64,000 nt of DNA from Hydrogenobacter hydrogenophilus (GTDB lineage: Bacteria; Aquificota; Aquificia; Aquificales; Aquificaceae): the NCBI RefSeq assembly GCF_900215655.1, contig NZ_OBEN01000004.1, positions 59,873 through 123,872 on the forward strand, given 5' to 3'. Made by a program: the position numbers and the translations under genes. Below, one piece after another: positions 25,979 to 35,455 of this stretch (positions are counted from its first letter, which is position 1; the number at the start of each line of letters is the position of its first letter). Below the pieces are notes generated by a model that worked only from the letters and a program-made list of their open reading frames with translations, made no database searches and was not told the origin of the DNA.

Positions 25979-26533
25979 ATGAAAGTTTTGGGATTGGATT
26001 TGGCAGGAAGTCCAAAAAGAAAAACTGGCGTTGCTTATTTGGAAAACAATAAGGTTAAAGTAGGTATCATTTATGAAGATGAGCACATTTTAAAGCTATC
26101 TGAAAACTTTGATCTTGTTATGATAGACGCACCGCTGAGTCTTCCAGAAGGTAGAAAAAGTATAGAGGATAGAGGACCCCACTTTAGAGAGTGTGATATA
26201 AAACTACGCACATTTGGTATAAGGTTTTTCCCAATTACTCTTGGACCTATGAGAATGTTAACTACAAGAGCATTGAAAATTAAGGGTATTTTGGAAGCTA
26301 AGGGTATAAAAGTTTTTGAGACTTTTCCGGGTGCCCTTTACGATATTTTTGGCGTAAGGAGGAAGGATAAGGAAGCTATAAAAAACCTCTACAAATCCAT
26401 TGGTTTTACCTTGGAAGATAGAGAATACTACCAAGATGAGCTTGATGCATTGGCTTGTCTTCTTTCAGGGATTCGCTATTTGTCCTGCAAGGCTATGATA
26501 TTTGATGGGAAGGACGGTGTTATAGTGATTTGA
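25979..26533 (+). CDS. DUF429 family protein (predicted RNase H-like fold)
   Basis: 184 residues from ATG 25979 (MKVLGLDLAGSPKRKTG). The early Asp in GLDLAGS and Asp in VMIDAPLSLPEG fit the acidic residues of the RNase H-like fold of DUF429, and the C-terminal DELDALACLL carries two more. Function unproven. I reject the upstream in-frame ATG at 25943 because it lies inside the opposite gene's start and TATAGT (25964-25969) sits 9 bases before 25979. Confidence 0.75.
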   Translation: MKVLGLDLAGSPKRKTGVAYLENNKVKVGIIYEDEHILKLSENFDLVMIDAPLSLPEGRKSIEDRGPHFRECDIKLRTFGIRFFPITLGPMRMLTTRALKIKGILEAKGIKVFETFPGALYDIFGVRRKDKEAIKNLYKSIGFTLEDREYYQDELDALACLLSGIRYLSCKAMIFDGKDGVIVI

Positions 26534-26541
26534 GCAGAGTT

Positions 26542-27474
26542 TTAGGTTAAAACACCTAAAACTTTATCTACATCTTCCACCTTCTCTACATGTAGTACTC
26601 TCACATGAGGAACAGTTTGTTGTACGAGCTTTGAAAGGACATTTTTGGGACCTATTTCCACAAAGGTATCTACACCTTCCTGAACCATGTATTGAACGCT
26701 CTGATACCACTTGACCGGTGAGAATATCTGCCTGTAAAGGTTTTCTCGTATTTCATGAGCCATGGTGTGTGCCAAAGCGGTGTAGTTTTGTACTAAAGGT
26801 ATGCTTATATTCTTTATGGGTGTCTGAGCGAGTTTTAGCCTAAAAGCGTCAGCTGCTGGCTTCATAAGAGAACAGTGTGAAGGTACAGAAACCTTCAAAG
26901 ACACTACCTTACCCCCCATATCTTTGGCTATCTGGCTTGCCTTTTCCACTGCAGGTTTTTCGCCTGATATGACTGTCTGTTCAGGTGAGTTATAGTTGGC
27001 AGGTTCTACTATCCCCTCATCGCTGGCAAGCTTGCAGGCTTCTTCTACCTTTTCTGGTGGAAGCTTGAGAACAGCTACCATAGCTCCCTTTCCTTCTGGG
27101 ACAGTTTCCTGCATGTACTTGCCCCTAAGATGTGCAAGCCTTACCGCCTCAAAGAGCTCCACACCCCCTGCTACACATAAAGCTGTGTATTCACCAAGAG
27201 AGTGCCCTGCTACAAAGCTCGGTTCTGGAAAGCCCTTAGCCTTAAGCACTGCGTATATGGCAAGGCTTGTAGTAAGTATTGCAGGTTGTGTGTTGATAGT
27301 TTTGTTAAGTTCTTCTTCCGGACCCTTAAAGATCACATCTGTTAGGTTGTATCTAAGCGCAGTTTCTGCACTATGAAATACATCTGCTGCCTCGGAAAAC
27401 TCCTTATAAAAGTCATATCCCATTCCCACATACTGAGATCCCTGTCCTGGGAATATGTAAGCTATCTTGCTCAT
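26542..27474 (-). CDS. fabD: Malonyl-CoA:ACP transacylase
   Basis: 310 residues. PGQGSQYVGMG oxyanion loop, nucleophile Ser in AGHSLGEYTAL, and a C-terminal FVEIGPKNVL. Loads malonyl onto ACP for fatty acid synthesis. Only 3 bases follow the stop of the Lon-like gene, so both are co-transcribed; 8 bp separate its 3' end from the DUF429 gene. Confidence 0.96.
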   Translation of the reverse strand: MSKIAYIFPGQGSQYVGMGYDFYKEFSEAADVFHSAETALRYNLTDVIFKGPEEELNKTINTQPAILTTSLAIYAVLKAKGFPEPSFVAGHSLGEYTALCVAGGVELFEAVRLAHLRGKYMQETVPEGKGAMVAVLKLPPEKVEEACKLASDEGIVEPANYNSPEQTVISGEKPAVEKASQIAKDMGGKVVSLKVSVPSHCSLMKPAADAFRLKLAQTPIKNISIPLVQNYTALAHTMAHEIRENLYRQIFSPVKWYQSVQYMVQEGVDTFVEIGPKNVLSKLVQQTVPHVRVLHVEKVEDVDKVLGVLT

Positions 27475-27477
27475 GTT

Positions 27478-29811
27478 TCACCCCTTCTCTTTGGGTTTAG
27501 TTATCTTTTTATGAAATTCTTGAAGTTTTCTAATGACAAGCTTGTGAAAGCGCTCCGCAGGCATTCCAAATATTATCTCTATAACATCATCTACCGTTTC
27601 TGCAGTGTAAAGATGAAACTTTCCATTTTTTATGTTCTCTAAGACCTCATCGTCAAGGACTAAGTTATCGTAATTTCTTGAGGGTAGAACCACACCCTGC
27701 TCACCGGTGAGCCCTATAACTTTACATGTCTTGTAGAAGCCCTCCACTTTCTCCTTTATTCCACCTACAGGCTGTATGTTGCCATGCTGATCCACAGACC
27801 CTGTTATGGCTATGTCCTGTCTTGCAGGCACACCAGAAATAGCGGAAAGTATAGCTATAAGTTCTGCTGCAGAAGCGCTGTCGCCTTCTACTTCCTCGTA
27901 AGACTGTTCAAAGGTGATATTGCACGATAAGTGTATGGGGAAATCTTTACCATACTTGTTCCCCATGTATCCTGTTAGAATAAGCACACCCTTTGAGTGA
28001 ATGGGTCCACTGAGCTCCACTTCCCTTTCTATGTTTATAACACCTTTCTCCCCTATGTAAACGGATGCGCTTATCCTACTTGGCTTACCAAAACTTATAT
28101 CTCCCAGCTCGTAAACGCTAAGGCCATTTACCTGACCTATCTTCTTACCTTTAACCTCCACCAAAAATTTGCCTTCTTGTATAGCTTTTCTTATCTTCTC
28201 TTCAATGAGGTTTGACCTGTATATTTTCTCTCTTATGGCTCTCTTTATGTGCTCTGCTGATATGTTTTTGCTGTTTTTTGAGATGACATCCGCTTCCCTT
28301 ATGGCATCTACTATGTAGCCCATAAGCAAGCTAACCTTTTTCCTACTACCAGAAAGAGTGATGGCATACTTCAAAAGTTCCAAAAGCCCATCAGCGCTTA
28401 TGTCCTTTATACCCTCATCGGTGATGACCTTCTTTATCATCTTGGGAAAATTCTCTATAAATTCCTCACTGAGCTCTATGACTGGATCAAACTCCGCTTT
28501 TACTTTGAAGAGTCTGTTAAACTCAGGATCGTATAGGGAGAGTATTTGGTAAAGAAAAGGATCTCCTATTAAAAAGACTTTTATGTCCGCAGGAACAGGC
28601 TCAGGTGATATACCCACATAAGGAAGAATACTGTCTTCCATTATACCTCCTGCCATGTGTATCTTTTTGTGCATAAGGACCTTCTTAAAAGCATTCCAGA
28701 GGTAAGGATTCTTCAGAAGATCCATAGCTCTAAGAACTAAGTATCCCCCTCTTGCCTTGTGAAGACTTCCCGCACTTATGCTCATGTGATCTGCTTGCAA
28801 GACACCCATTTCCACAGTGTAAGATATCCTACCGAAAAGATTCTGTAAGGTCGGCACCTCTTCGTGGATAACGGGAAGGCCCTTTAGCTCTGAGTTATCT
28901 ACTAAAACATTTACCCTGAAAGCGTTAAAAGCTCTCTCTAAGGATCTCATAACTGCAAGGTTTCCTTTAGATGTATGCCAAAACATGAAAAGGTCTGTGT
29001 TTTTGACTATCTCCTCTTTGAGTTTTTCTATAAAGTTGCGTGCATCGTTAAAGTTCCTGTATTTCCCCTCGAACCTTGAAAAAACCTTTTCCACAACATA
29101 GTAAGCCACTCTTCTCCTAAGTTCAAGCACTTGGTCTGCTACACTGTGATCAAGTTCCCTTAACTCTCTCATAAACTCTCTGAACTTTTCTTCAAAGGCT
29201 GAAAGATTTTTCTCGTAAACTTCTTGGAGTTTTTCATTTCCTATCAGCTCCTCCTCACTGACTAATCTCCTTCCCATCAAAGGAAGTAGTCTTATTCCTG
29301 CAGGTGTAAATACAACTCCCAAGCTGTGCTTTTGAGCTTCTTGTGTGAGTTCTTGAAGTATCCTTTCTCTTTGTGCATCAGCAGTTTTATTTATTCTTGC
29401 TACTTCTTCTTCATATTCTTTACTCTCAAAGGCTTTTGGTAGATCCTCCTTTAGGGTCTCTATGGCTCTGTCTATGTCTTGGGCAAGCTTCTTTCCGTAT
29501 CCTGCGGGCAAAAGAAGGTAAAGGGGTCTGAGAGGGTTTTCAAAGTTATTCACATAACATATGTCTTCTGGTGGAGGTTTGCCCTCAGAGGCAGATCTGA
29601 GTTTTCTAAGTGTGTAGAGGGTTCTACCTATGCTCTCCGGTCCGGATACAAAAACATTGTAGCCTTCGTAAGATGTGCTGAGTGCAAGGTCAAAAGCTCT
29701 TTCCACCCTATCTTGACCGGGAAACAGTTCAGCGGGAACTACTTGTTCCGTCCCTTTTTCGTAATAAAAGGGGAGTAAAAGTTCGTCCGCAAGTACCTTT
29801 CTAAGCGCCAT
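27478..29811 (-). CDS. Lon-like ATP-dependent protease (AAA_32/S16 type)
   Basis: 777 residues. The N-terminal AAA-like domain has a P loop reading GPESIGRT, with Arg where Lys normally binds phosphate; a long coiled-coil insert follows (about 110-260); the C-terminal Lon S16 domain has the Ser-Lys dyad in VEGDSASAAE and GGIKEKVEGF. This is the family of E. coli YcbZ (LonH), not classical Lon. The weak P loop makes ATP dependence uncertain. The ATG is 1 base after the thiamine-binding-like gene and fabD follows closely. Confidence 0.88.
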   Translation of the reverse strand: MALRKVLADELLLPFYYEKGTEQVVPAELFPGQDRVERAFDLALSTSYEGYNVFVSGPESIGRTLYTLRKLRSASEGKPPPEDICYVNNFENPLRPLYLLLPAGYGKKLAQDIDRAIETLKEDLPKAFESKEYEEEVARINKTADAQRERILQELTQEAQKHSLGVVFTPAGIRLLPLMGRRLVSEEELIGNEKLQEVYEKNLSAFEEKFREFMRELRELDHSVADQVLELRRRVAYYVVEKVFSRFEGKYRNFNDARNFIEKLKEEIVKNTDLFMFWHTSKGNLAVMRSLERAFNAFRVNVLVDNSELKGLPVIHEEVPTLQNLFGRISYTVEMGVLQADHMSISAGSLHKARGGYLVLRAMDLLKNPYLWNAFKKVLMHKKIHMAGGIMEDSILPYVGISPEPVPADIKVFLIGDPFLYQILSLYDPEFNRLFKVKAEFDPVIELSEEFIENFPKMIKKVITDEGIKDISADGLLELLKYAITLSGSRKKVSLLMGYIVDAIREADVISKNSKNISAEHIKRAIREKIYRSNLIEEKIRKAIQEGKFLVEVKGKKIGQVNGLSVYELGDISFGKPSRISASVYIGEKGVINIEREVELSGPIHSKGVLILTGYMGNKYGKDFPIHLSCNITFEQSYEEVEGDSASAAELIAILSAISGVPARQDIAITGSVDQHGNIQPVGGIKEKVEGFYKTCKVIGLTGEQGVVLPSRNYDNLVLDDEVLENIKNGKFHLYTAETVDDVIEIIFGMPAERFHKLVIRKLQEFHKKITKPKEKG

Positions 29812-29812
29812 A

Positions 29813-30133
29813 TCATAGAGCCTTCTTTATTTCTCTTCCTACCTTTTCCTCTACAGACTTTACCTTACTTATCAAACCCTTTGACCTGCCCTTTCTGTAG
29901 TCTATTTTCATGATTATGCTTATCCTATTGCAGTCTTCCTTTAGAGCTTCAAAACCCTTTTTGAGTACATTCATAACTTCATCCCAGTCTTCTCCTTCTA
30001 TTATTGTGCCCATGGGTGTAAGGACATAGGCAAGTCCTGATTTATCTACTATATCAACAACGCGTGCTACATACTCACTTACGCTCTCACCCTTCCCTAA
30101 AGGGGTCATACTAACAAAGACTATTAGGCTCAT
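29813..30133 (-). CDS. MTH1187 family thiamine-binding protein
   Basis: 106 residues from ATG 30133 (MSLIVFVSMTPLGKG); upstream in-frame codons belong to queC in another frame and are rejected, since TATAAT ends 7 bases before this ATG. The family is a ferredoxin-like tetramer that binds thiamine or a hydroxymethylpyrimidine. The signature GTIIEG-x-W is present. Function in the cell unclear. First gene of a run with the Lon-like protease and fabD; its start lies 8 bases beyond the end of queC. Confidence 0.85.
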   Translation of the reverse strand: MSLIVFVSMTPLGKGESVSEYVARVVDIVDKSGLAYVLTPMGTIIEGEDWDEVMNVLKKGFEALKEDCNRISIIMKIDYRKGRSKGLISKVKSVEEKVGREIKKAL

Positions 30134-30141
30134 GTCTATAA

Positions 30142-30792
30142 TTATACTGAAGAAAGGGCGGATTTTCTTTGCAAGCAGGTGGGGCACTCTCCACAGGGAG
30201 GTTCTGTACCTAAATAACACGAGTATGTCTTTTCAAAAGGTACATTCAAAGCCTTACCTAAGAGTGCTATATCTCTTTTAGACATGCCAAGAAAAGGCGC
30301 GTAAATGTGAATTCTTTTTTTAGTTTTTGCTACCAGCACAGAACCAGCGTTTATGGCAGCCTCTGCAGAAGTTATAAACTCGGGCCTGCAGTCAGGATAA
30401 GGACTGTCAAGAGCATGAACACCTATACCTATGTGGTCTATTTCTAACGCGTCTGCAAAAGCACCGGCTATAGAAAGGAAGGTAAGGTTTCTCATGGGTA
30501 CCGTGGTTATAGGTGGTTCATCTTCTGGGTATTCACCTTTTGGCACTGGCACATCTTCACTTAGCAACGCTGAGATCTTTATTTCACTGTAATGGGGTAT
30601 ATGGGTGATGATATGTTTTTCAACTTGAGCTAACTTGGCAAGTTCTTTAGCATACTTTAGCTCTACTTTATGCCTCTGCCCGTAGTCAAAAGATATAGCA
30701 TAAACTTTTTCAAACTCCTTCTTTGAAAGCCACAAGAGAACTGCACTGTCCATTCCCCCAGAAAGAAGGACTATAACCTTACCTTTACTCAT
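30142..30792 (-). CDS. queC: 7-cyano-7-deazaguanine synthase
   Basis: 216 residues. PP-loop ATPase motif VLLSGGMDSAV and a C-terminal zinc site with four Cys (SCYLGTEPPCGECPTCLQR). Converts 7-carboxy-7-deazaguanine to preQ0 on the queuosine pathway. CATAAT (30796-30801 on this strand) lies 3 bases before the ATG. Divergent from the secreted hypothetical at 30835. Confidence 0.95.
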   Translation of the reverse strand: MSKGKVIVLLSGGMDSAVLLWLSKKEFEKVYAISFDYGQRHKVELKYAKELAKLAQVEKHIITHIPHYSEIKISALLSEDVPVPKGEYPEDEPPITTVPMRNLTFLSIAGAFADALEIDHIGIGVHALDSPYPDCRPEFITSAEAAINAGSVLVAKTKKRIHIYAPFLGMSKRDIALLGKALNVPFEKTYSCYLGTEPPCGECPTCLQRKSALSSV

Positions 30793-30834
30793 GATATTAT
30801 GATAACTCCTTTTAGCTTATAATGAGTTTAGTTA

Positions 30835-31305
30835 ATGCAAACAGCAGGATTTTTTGTGCTATTGGTTCTTTATTTTTTTGCTTACGCACAAGACTGTCTA
30901 TCTCTAACACAGAGATACACAAACCTTGAAAAGTCAGCTATATACGAAGAGCTTATGGTAGAAGCAGACAGGTTTATAAAAGATGCATGCTCTTCTAACG
31001 ATAAGAAACTCCAGCGCTCAGCAGACAAGATTCTGTCTGCACTTGAAGCGATAAAAGGTGATGACTTTCAGATTCCCAAAAATAAAAAACTCCTTGATGT
31101 AGTTGTTCAGAAAAGACTGAGAAATGCACTCCTTACCCTCAATGCCACAAGGAAGTACAAGGATAAATACACAAACCTGTACTCTTACCAATTACTTTTT
31201 TATCAAGTCGCTAAAGAGAACGCACGGGTCAAAGATTACGAGTACGCTTTAAAATACTCTCAAGCATCCTACCTTCTGGGAAGGGCTATACTGGAACTGA
31301 GATGA
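30835..31305 (+). CDS. Exported hypothetical protein
   Basis: 156 residues, not recognised. A signal peptide (hydrophobic to about residue 18, cleavage near AYAQD) is followed by a helical domain that reads like TPR-type hairpins, including EYALKYSQASYLLGRA at the end. Two Cys (DCLSL, DACSSN) may form a disulphide in the periplasm. TATAAT (30818-30823) is 11 bases before the ATG. Overlaps trmI by 4 bases. Confidence 0.7.
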   Translation: MQTAGFFVLLVLYFFAYAQDCLSLTQRYTNLEKSAIYEELMVEADRFIKDACSSNDKKLQRSADKILSALEAIKGDDFQIPKNKKLLDVVVQKRLRNALLTLNATRKYKDKYTNLYSYQLLFYQVAKENARVKDYEYALKYSQASYLLGRAILELR

Positions 31306-32042
31306 GCTTCAAAGAAGGAGATTATGTGCTTATAGTATACAAGGACAGAAAGTATCTGAGGAAGTTAGTAAAGGGTATGAGCCTCAGTGTGAGGGGAAAC
31401 ACTGTGGGCTTTCGGGATATTGTGGGAAGGTCAGAGGGTGAAAAAGTAGGAGAGTTTTTCTTATTTAGACCCACCCTTGAAGACATCATACTCTTAGGTT
31501 TTGAAAGAAAGACGCAAATAGTCTATCCAAAAGATGCCTTTTACATAGCCTTTAAGCTAAACATAAAAAGCACTGACAGAGTGTTGGAATTTGGAACTGG
31601 AAGCGGTGTCATGAGCGCAGTCCTTTCGCTTTTGGCTGGTGAGGTTTGGACCTACGAAGCGGATACTATTTTTTACAACAACGCTTTGAAAAACTGGGAG
31701 AGGTTTGGCTTGTGTTCTAATGTGAAGGCTTTTAACGAAAACTTCCTATCTGCGTCTGTAGAAGATGACTCTTTTGATGCTTGTTTTGTAGATGTAAAAG
31801 AACCTTGGGAATACATAGAGAAAGTATGGAAGGTGCTAAAAGGAGGCAAAGCTTGTGCCTTTGTACTCCCTACAACAAACCAGGTGAGTAAGCTTTTATC
31901 CAGTATGCAAACTCTCTTTGCTGATCTTCAAGTTTTTGAGATACTACTCAGACATTACAAGACAAATCCAGAAAGACTAAGACCCCATGACCAGATGGTA
32001 GCCCACACTGCTTATGTGGTTTTTGGAAGGAAAAGGATATAG
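31302..32042 (+). CDS. trmI: tRNA (adenine-58-N1)-methyltransferase
   Basis: 246 residues. N-terminal beta domain with Gly/Arg-rich strands and a Rossmann domain with the SAM loop LEFGTGSGVMSAVLS; VYPKDAFYIAF and FVDVKEPWEYIE match the TrmI/Gcd14 family. Makes m1A58, which stabilises tRNA at high temperature. The aromatic-acidic catalytic motif DVKEPW replaces the usual DLPEPW. Coupled to the upstream hypothetical (ATGA). Confidence 0.88.
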   Translation: MSFKEGDYVLIVYKDRKYLRKLVKGMSLSVRGNTVGFRDIVGRSEGEKVGEFFLFRPTLEDIILLGFERKTQIVYPKDAFYIAFKLNIKSTDRVLEFGTGSGVMSAVLSLLAGEVWTYEADTIFYNNALKNWERFGLCSNVKAFNENFLSASVEDDSFDACFVDVKEPWEYIEKVWKVLKGGKACAFVLPTTNQVSKLLSSMQTLFADLQVFEILLRHYKTNPERLRPHDQMVAHTAYVVFGRKRI

Positions 32043-32602
32043 TTGTTTTTAATGTCGTGCGTGTTTATTTCGCAATAATCGTAGCCTTCAGGAAGATCTC
32101 TGCCCTTCATTATAAAGACAAACTGACGGGATAGCCTCCAAAGCATAGGAACTATATCCTCTAATTTACCCAAGGCTCTGCACACTACTATATCAAAAGA
32201 ATTTTCCGGAATTTGCTCCGCCCTTTTGCACATTACAGTATAATCAAGACTTAGCTTTACCTTTAAGTATTCAAGAAAGGCGCACTTTTTTGCGATTGAT
32301 TCCACAAGGGTGAGCTTTATTTTGTCCTTGTAGTATATCTTCAAAGGAACTCCGGGAAAACCTGCACCAGACCCCACATCGCACACGCTCTTTCCATCAA
32401 TATCTATACCTTTCTGCACAAAGCACCAACTCAGGGTAAGCGAATCCACAAAATGCCTTATGACTATCTCTTCAGGGTCTTCTATAGATGTGAGTTTATG
32501 CACTCGGTTCCATCTTTTGAGTTCTTGCAGGTATATCTCAAAAAGTTTTATCTGATTAGAAGATAGTTCAAAACCGTTCCTTTTGAATATTTCCTCCATC
32601 AA
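32012..32602 (-). CDS. rsmG: 16S rRNA (guanine-527-N7)-methyltransferase
   Basis: 196 residues. SAM-binding CDVGSGAGFPGVPLKI and the CRALGKLEDIVP segment are typical of RsmG (GidB). Its ATG overlaps the sco1 stop by 4 bases; the 3' end overlaps trmI by 31 bases, so two RNA methyltransferase genes run into each other. Confidence 0.94.
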   Translation of the reverse strand: MMEEIFKRNGFELSSNQIKLFEIYLQELKRWNRVHKLTSIEDPEEIVIRHFVDSLTLSWCFVQKGIDIDGKSVCDVGSGAGFPGVPLKIYYKDKIKLTLVESIAKKCAFLEYLKVKLSLDYTVMCKRAEQIPENSFDIVVCRALGKLEDIVPMLWRLSRQFVFIMKGRDLPEGYDYCEINTHDIKNNYILFLPKTT

Positions 32603-33189
32603 GTTTTCAAGAGGTATTCTACATCCTTTGCCATTTTTTCTGGGTCTTGTTTTGCAGGTGTGTAAAGAAGCTTTATCTTCATGTCAGGCGTGATAACGTA
32701 TATGGTGGCGGTGTGGTCTACCAAGTATCCTGCGGATGACTCTCCCTTTACCTTTTTGTAATAAACCTTGTACTCTTTGGCTACCTTCTTTATGTCCTCT
32801 TGGCTTCCCGTGAGTCCCACAAAGGTAGGGTAGAAAAAGGGAACATAATTTTTAAGCACGCTTGGTGTGTCCCTTTCTGGGTCAACGCTTATAAAGAGCA
32901 CCTGAACCTTCTGTCTTTCTTCTTCCTTTAACTTTTTCATCATGTTGGCAAGGGTGTTTAGAGCGGTGGGACATACATCTGGGCAATGAGTGTAGCCAAA
33001 GAATAAAATTACTACCTTACCTTGCTTTGTGTAATCGGAAAGCCTGACCTCCTTTCCGTCTTGATCGATCAGTTTAAAGTCGTAAGCAGGCTGATCGTAG
33101 ACAAAGCCGTAAAACTCGTGCTTTTTCTGACATGAGAAGTTAAAAACCATTAGACCCACCAATGTTATAAATAACGCTAATTTCCTCAT
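32599..33189 (-). CDS. Sco1/SenC copper-binding lipoprotein
   Basis: 196 residues. Signal with a lipobox (FNFSC), then a thioredoxin fold with the copper pair in CPDVC and the ligand His in VDHTATIYVI. Sco proteins insert copper into the CuA site of cytochrome c oxidase, the pathway served by the PCu(A)C protein at 16537. TATAAT (33196-33201) lies 6 bases before the ATG; divergent from gatB. Confidence 0.94.
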   Translation of the reverse strand: MRKLALFITLVGLMVFNFSCQKKHEFYGFVYDQPAYDFKLIDQDGKEVRLSDYTKQGKVVILFFGYTHCPDVCPTALNTLANMMKKLKEEERQKVQVLFISVDPERDTPSVLKNYVPFFYPTFVGLTGSQEDIKKVAKEYKVYYKKVKGESSAGYLVDHTATIYVITPDMKIKLLYTPAKQDPEKMAKDVEYLLKT

Positions 33190-33224
33190 AAGTAAATTAT
33201 AAGCTCTGTGTTAGAATAGGTAGT
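33190..33224. promoter_or_regulatory. Divergent sco1/gatB promoter region
   Basis: Thirty-five bp between two start codons. Minus strand: TATAAT at 33201-33196, 6 bases from the sco1 ATG. Plus strand: TAGAAT at 33212-33217, 7 bases from the gatB ATG. No Shine-Dalgarno sequence fits either gene, so both mRNAs should be leaderless or nearly so, and both -35 regions lie in the other gene's promoter or coding sequence. Confidence 0.55.
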
Positions 33225-34646
33225 ATGGAGTTTGAGCCTGTAATAGGTCTTGAGATACACGTGCAGATGGACACAAAAACTAAGATGTTCTGTTCTTGCC
33301 CTGTTGAATTTGGAGCAGAGCCAAACACTAAAGTGTGTCCCGTGTGTCTGGGTCTTCCGGGAAGTCTGCCTGTTGTTAACAAAAAGGCTGTGGAGTATGC
33401 TATAAGAGCAGGTCTTGCCTTAAACTGCGAAGTAAGGCACAGATCCGTTTTTGCAAGGAAGAACTATTTTTACCCGGACCTTCCTAAGGGATACCAGATA
33501 TCCCAGTACGAAGAGCCCCTCGCAGTAAATGGCTGGCTTGAGATAGAAGGCAAAAGAATAAGGATAAGAAGGCTTCATATAGAGGAGGACGCAGGTAAAA
33601 ACCTGCACGAAGGTAGCAAGACTTATGTGGATCTAAACAGAGCAGGTACTCCCCTTATGGAGATAGTCACAGAACCTGACATAGACTCTCCAGAGCTTGC
33701 AAGACTCTTTTTGGAAGAACTAAGAAACATAATGAGATACACAGGTGTTTCCAAGGCAGACATGGAAAAGGGACAGTTAAGGTGTGATATAAATGTTTCC
33801 ATAAGACCCAAAGGTTCTAAAGAGCTGGGAACTCGCGTAGAGATAAAAAATGTCAATTCCTTTAGGTTTGTTCAGAAAGCCATAGAGAGCGAGATAGAAA
33901 GACAGATAAAAATACTGTCTTCTGGCGGTCAGGTGGTGCAAGAAACGAGAACTTTTGACCCCGCAACAGGTCTTACTCATCCCATGAGAACAAAGGAAGA
34001 GGCAGAAGACTACAGGTACTTTCCAGACCCAGACCTTCTACCCTTGGTGATCCCCCAAGAGTGGATAGATGAGATAAAAAACACCATGCCGGAACTCCCA
34101 CACCAAAGGAGAGAGAGATTTGTCAAGGAATACGGGCTCACTCCTTACGAAGCCAAAGTTATGACGGATATGAAGGCGGTAGGTGATTTCTTTGAATCTG
34201 CCATGAAGGTACTTCCAGAACCCAAACTTCTTGCCAACTGGCTATTAAACGACCTTTTGGGACTTCTCAACGATATGCAAAAGGACATAGAAGAGTCTCC
34301 AGTGAGTCCCACACAACTTGCTAAGCTCGTTAGGTTTATAAAAGACGGAACGCTATCTTCCAAGCTTGCCAAAGAGGTCCTCAAGCATATGGTAGAGACA
34401 GGAAAAGACCCAGAGATTATCGTAGAAGAAAAAGGATTAAAACAGATAAGCAACGAAGAGGATATAAAGAGAATAGTACAAGATGTTTTACAGAAACACC
34501 CTTCTGAGGTAGAAAGGTACATCAAAGGAGAGGAAAAACTCTTGGGCTTTTTGGTAGGTCAGGTGATGAAGGCAACTAAGGGTAAAGCAAATCCTCAGTT
34601 AGTTAATAAAATCCTGCTGGAGCTTTTGAAGGCTCACGCGGACTGA
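33225..34646 (+). CDS. gatB: Asp/Glu-tRNA amidotransferase subunit B
   Basis: 473 residues. N-terminal GatB core ([18 protein letters not shown]) with the zinc Cys pairs (CSC and CPVCLG), [23 protein letters not shown], and the C-terminal YqeY-like tRNA-binding domain. Amidates misacylated Glu-tRNAGln and/or Asp-tRNAAsn. gatA and gatC are not in the window. Confidence 0.97.
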   Translation: MEFEPVIGLEIHVQMDTKTKMFCSCPVEFGAEPNTKVCPVCLGLPGSLPVVNKKAVEYAIRAGLALNCEVRHRSVFARKNYFYPDLPKGYQISQYEEPLAVNGWLEIEGKRIRIRRLHIEEDAGKNLHEGSKTYVDLNRAGTPLMEIVTEPDIDSPELARLFLEELRNIMRYTGVSKADMEKGQLRCDINVSIRPKGSKELGTRVEIKNVNSFRFVQKAIESEIERQIKILSSGGQVVQETRTFDPATGLTHPMRTKEEAEDYRYFPDPDLLPLVIPQEWIDEIKNTMPELPHQRRERFVKEYGLTPYEAKVMTDMKAVGDFFESAMKVLPEPKLLANWLLNDLLGLLNDMQKDIEESPVSPTQLAKLVRFIKDGTLSSKLAKEVLKHMVETGKDPEIIVEEKGLKQISNEEDIKRIVQDVLQKHPSEVERYIKGEEKLLGFLVGQVMKATKGKANPQLVNKILLELLKAHAD

Positions 34647-35443
34647 ACTTTTTTACTTGTCTTTAGGGACAACATAAGCAAAGGCGAGATTACTATCATA
34701 CCTATAGAAACAAGCTGATTCCAAGTTAGACCTATCCCTGATATGGGTGGCGTCACACCTCTGTAAAACTCAAGGAAGAACCTCAAAAGACCGTAAAGCA
34801 TCATATACAGAGAGAAAACAAAGCCGTCAAAAGGTTTCTTCCTGTAAGCCATCATCAAGATTAGGAAAATCAGGATCAAACCAAAAAACTCCATGAGTTG
34901 AGTAGGGTAAAGTGGTGTATAAGGTGGAGCTACCGCACCTTCTGGAAAGACCATATAAAAGAAGGGAAACTTATCAGTAAAGTGTATGCCAGGTGTGTTT
35001 ACACCGTCAGCAGGGAAAGGCTGTCCATAACAACATCCAGCGGAGGTGCATCCAAGCCTTCCAATGGCATGCGCTACAGTTAAAGACAAAGCAGCTATGT
35101 CACCCGTTTTCCACAATGGCAGTCTGTATATGACCATCCCCACTATAGCTCCCAAGATGCCACCCAAGAGTCCACCAAAAAAGTCCATGCCACCGTTCCA
35201 TATGGCAAACACATCTAATAGGCTATGCACTTGCTCAGGATGCTCTACCACATAAGCTAACCTTCCACCAACCACTCCAAAAAACAGAGCCATAAGTAGA
35301 GTGTTTTCTACATGAGACGTATTTAATCCCTCTTTTTTTGCAAACCTTAGGCTCAAAAAGTAAGCTATAAGAGCACCTATGGCAACAAGCACTCCGTAAG
35401 TGTAAATTTTTATACCAAAAAGTTCAATAAGCACAGGAAACAT
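34634..35443 (-). CDS. lgt: Prolipoprotein diacylglyceryl transferase
   Basis: 269 residues, about seven membrane helices. Signature [11 protein letters not shown] and [18 protein letters not shown] are present, with the essential Arg and the C-terminal [12 protein letters not shown]. Attaches diacylglycerol to lipobox Cys, as in the Sco1 above. GGGGG precedes the ATG; 12 bp downstream of the SAM synthetase gene. Confidence 0.95.
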   Translation of the reverse strand: MFPVLIELFGIKIYTYGVLVAIGALIAYFLSLRFAKKEGLNTSHVENTLLMALFFGVVGGRLAYVVEHPEQVHSLLDVFAIWNGGMDFFGGLLGGILGAIVGMVIYRLPLWKTGDIAALSLTVAHAIGRLGCTSAGCCYGQPFPADGVNTPGIHFTDKFPFFYMVFPEGAVAPPYTPLYPTQLMEFFGLILIFLILMMAYRKKPFDGFVFSLYMMLYGLLRFFLEFYRGVTPPISGIGLTWNQLVSIGMIVISPLLMLSLKTSKKVQSA

Positions 35444-35455
35444 ATCAAACCCCCT

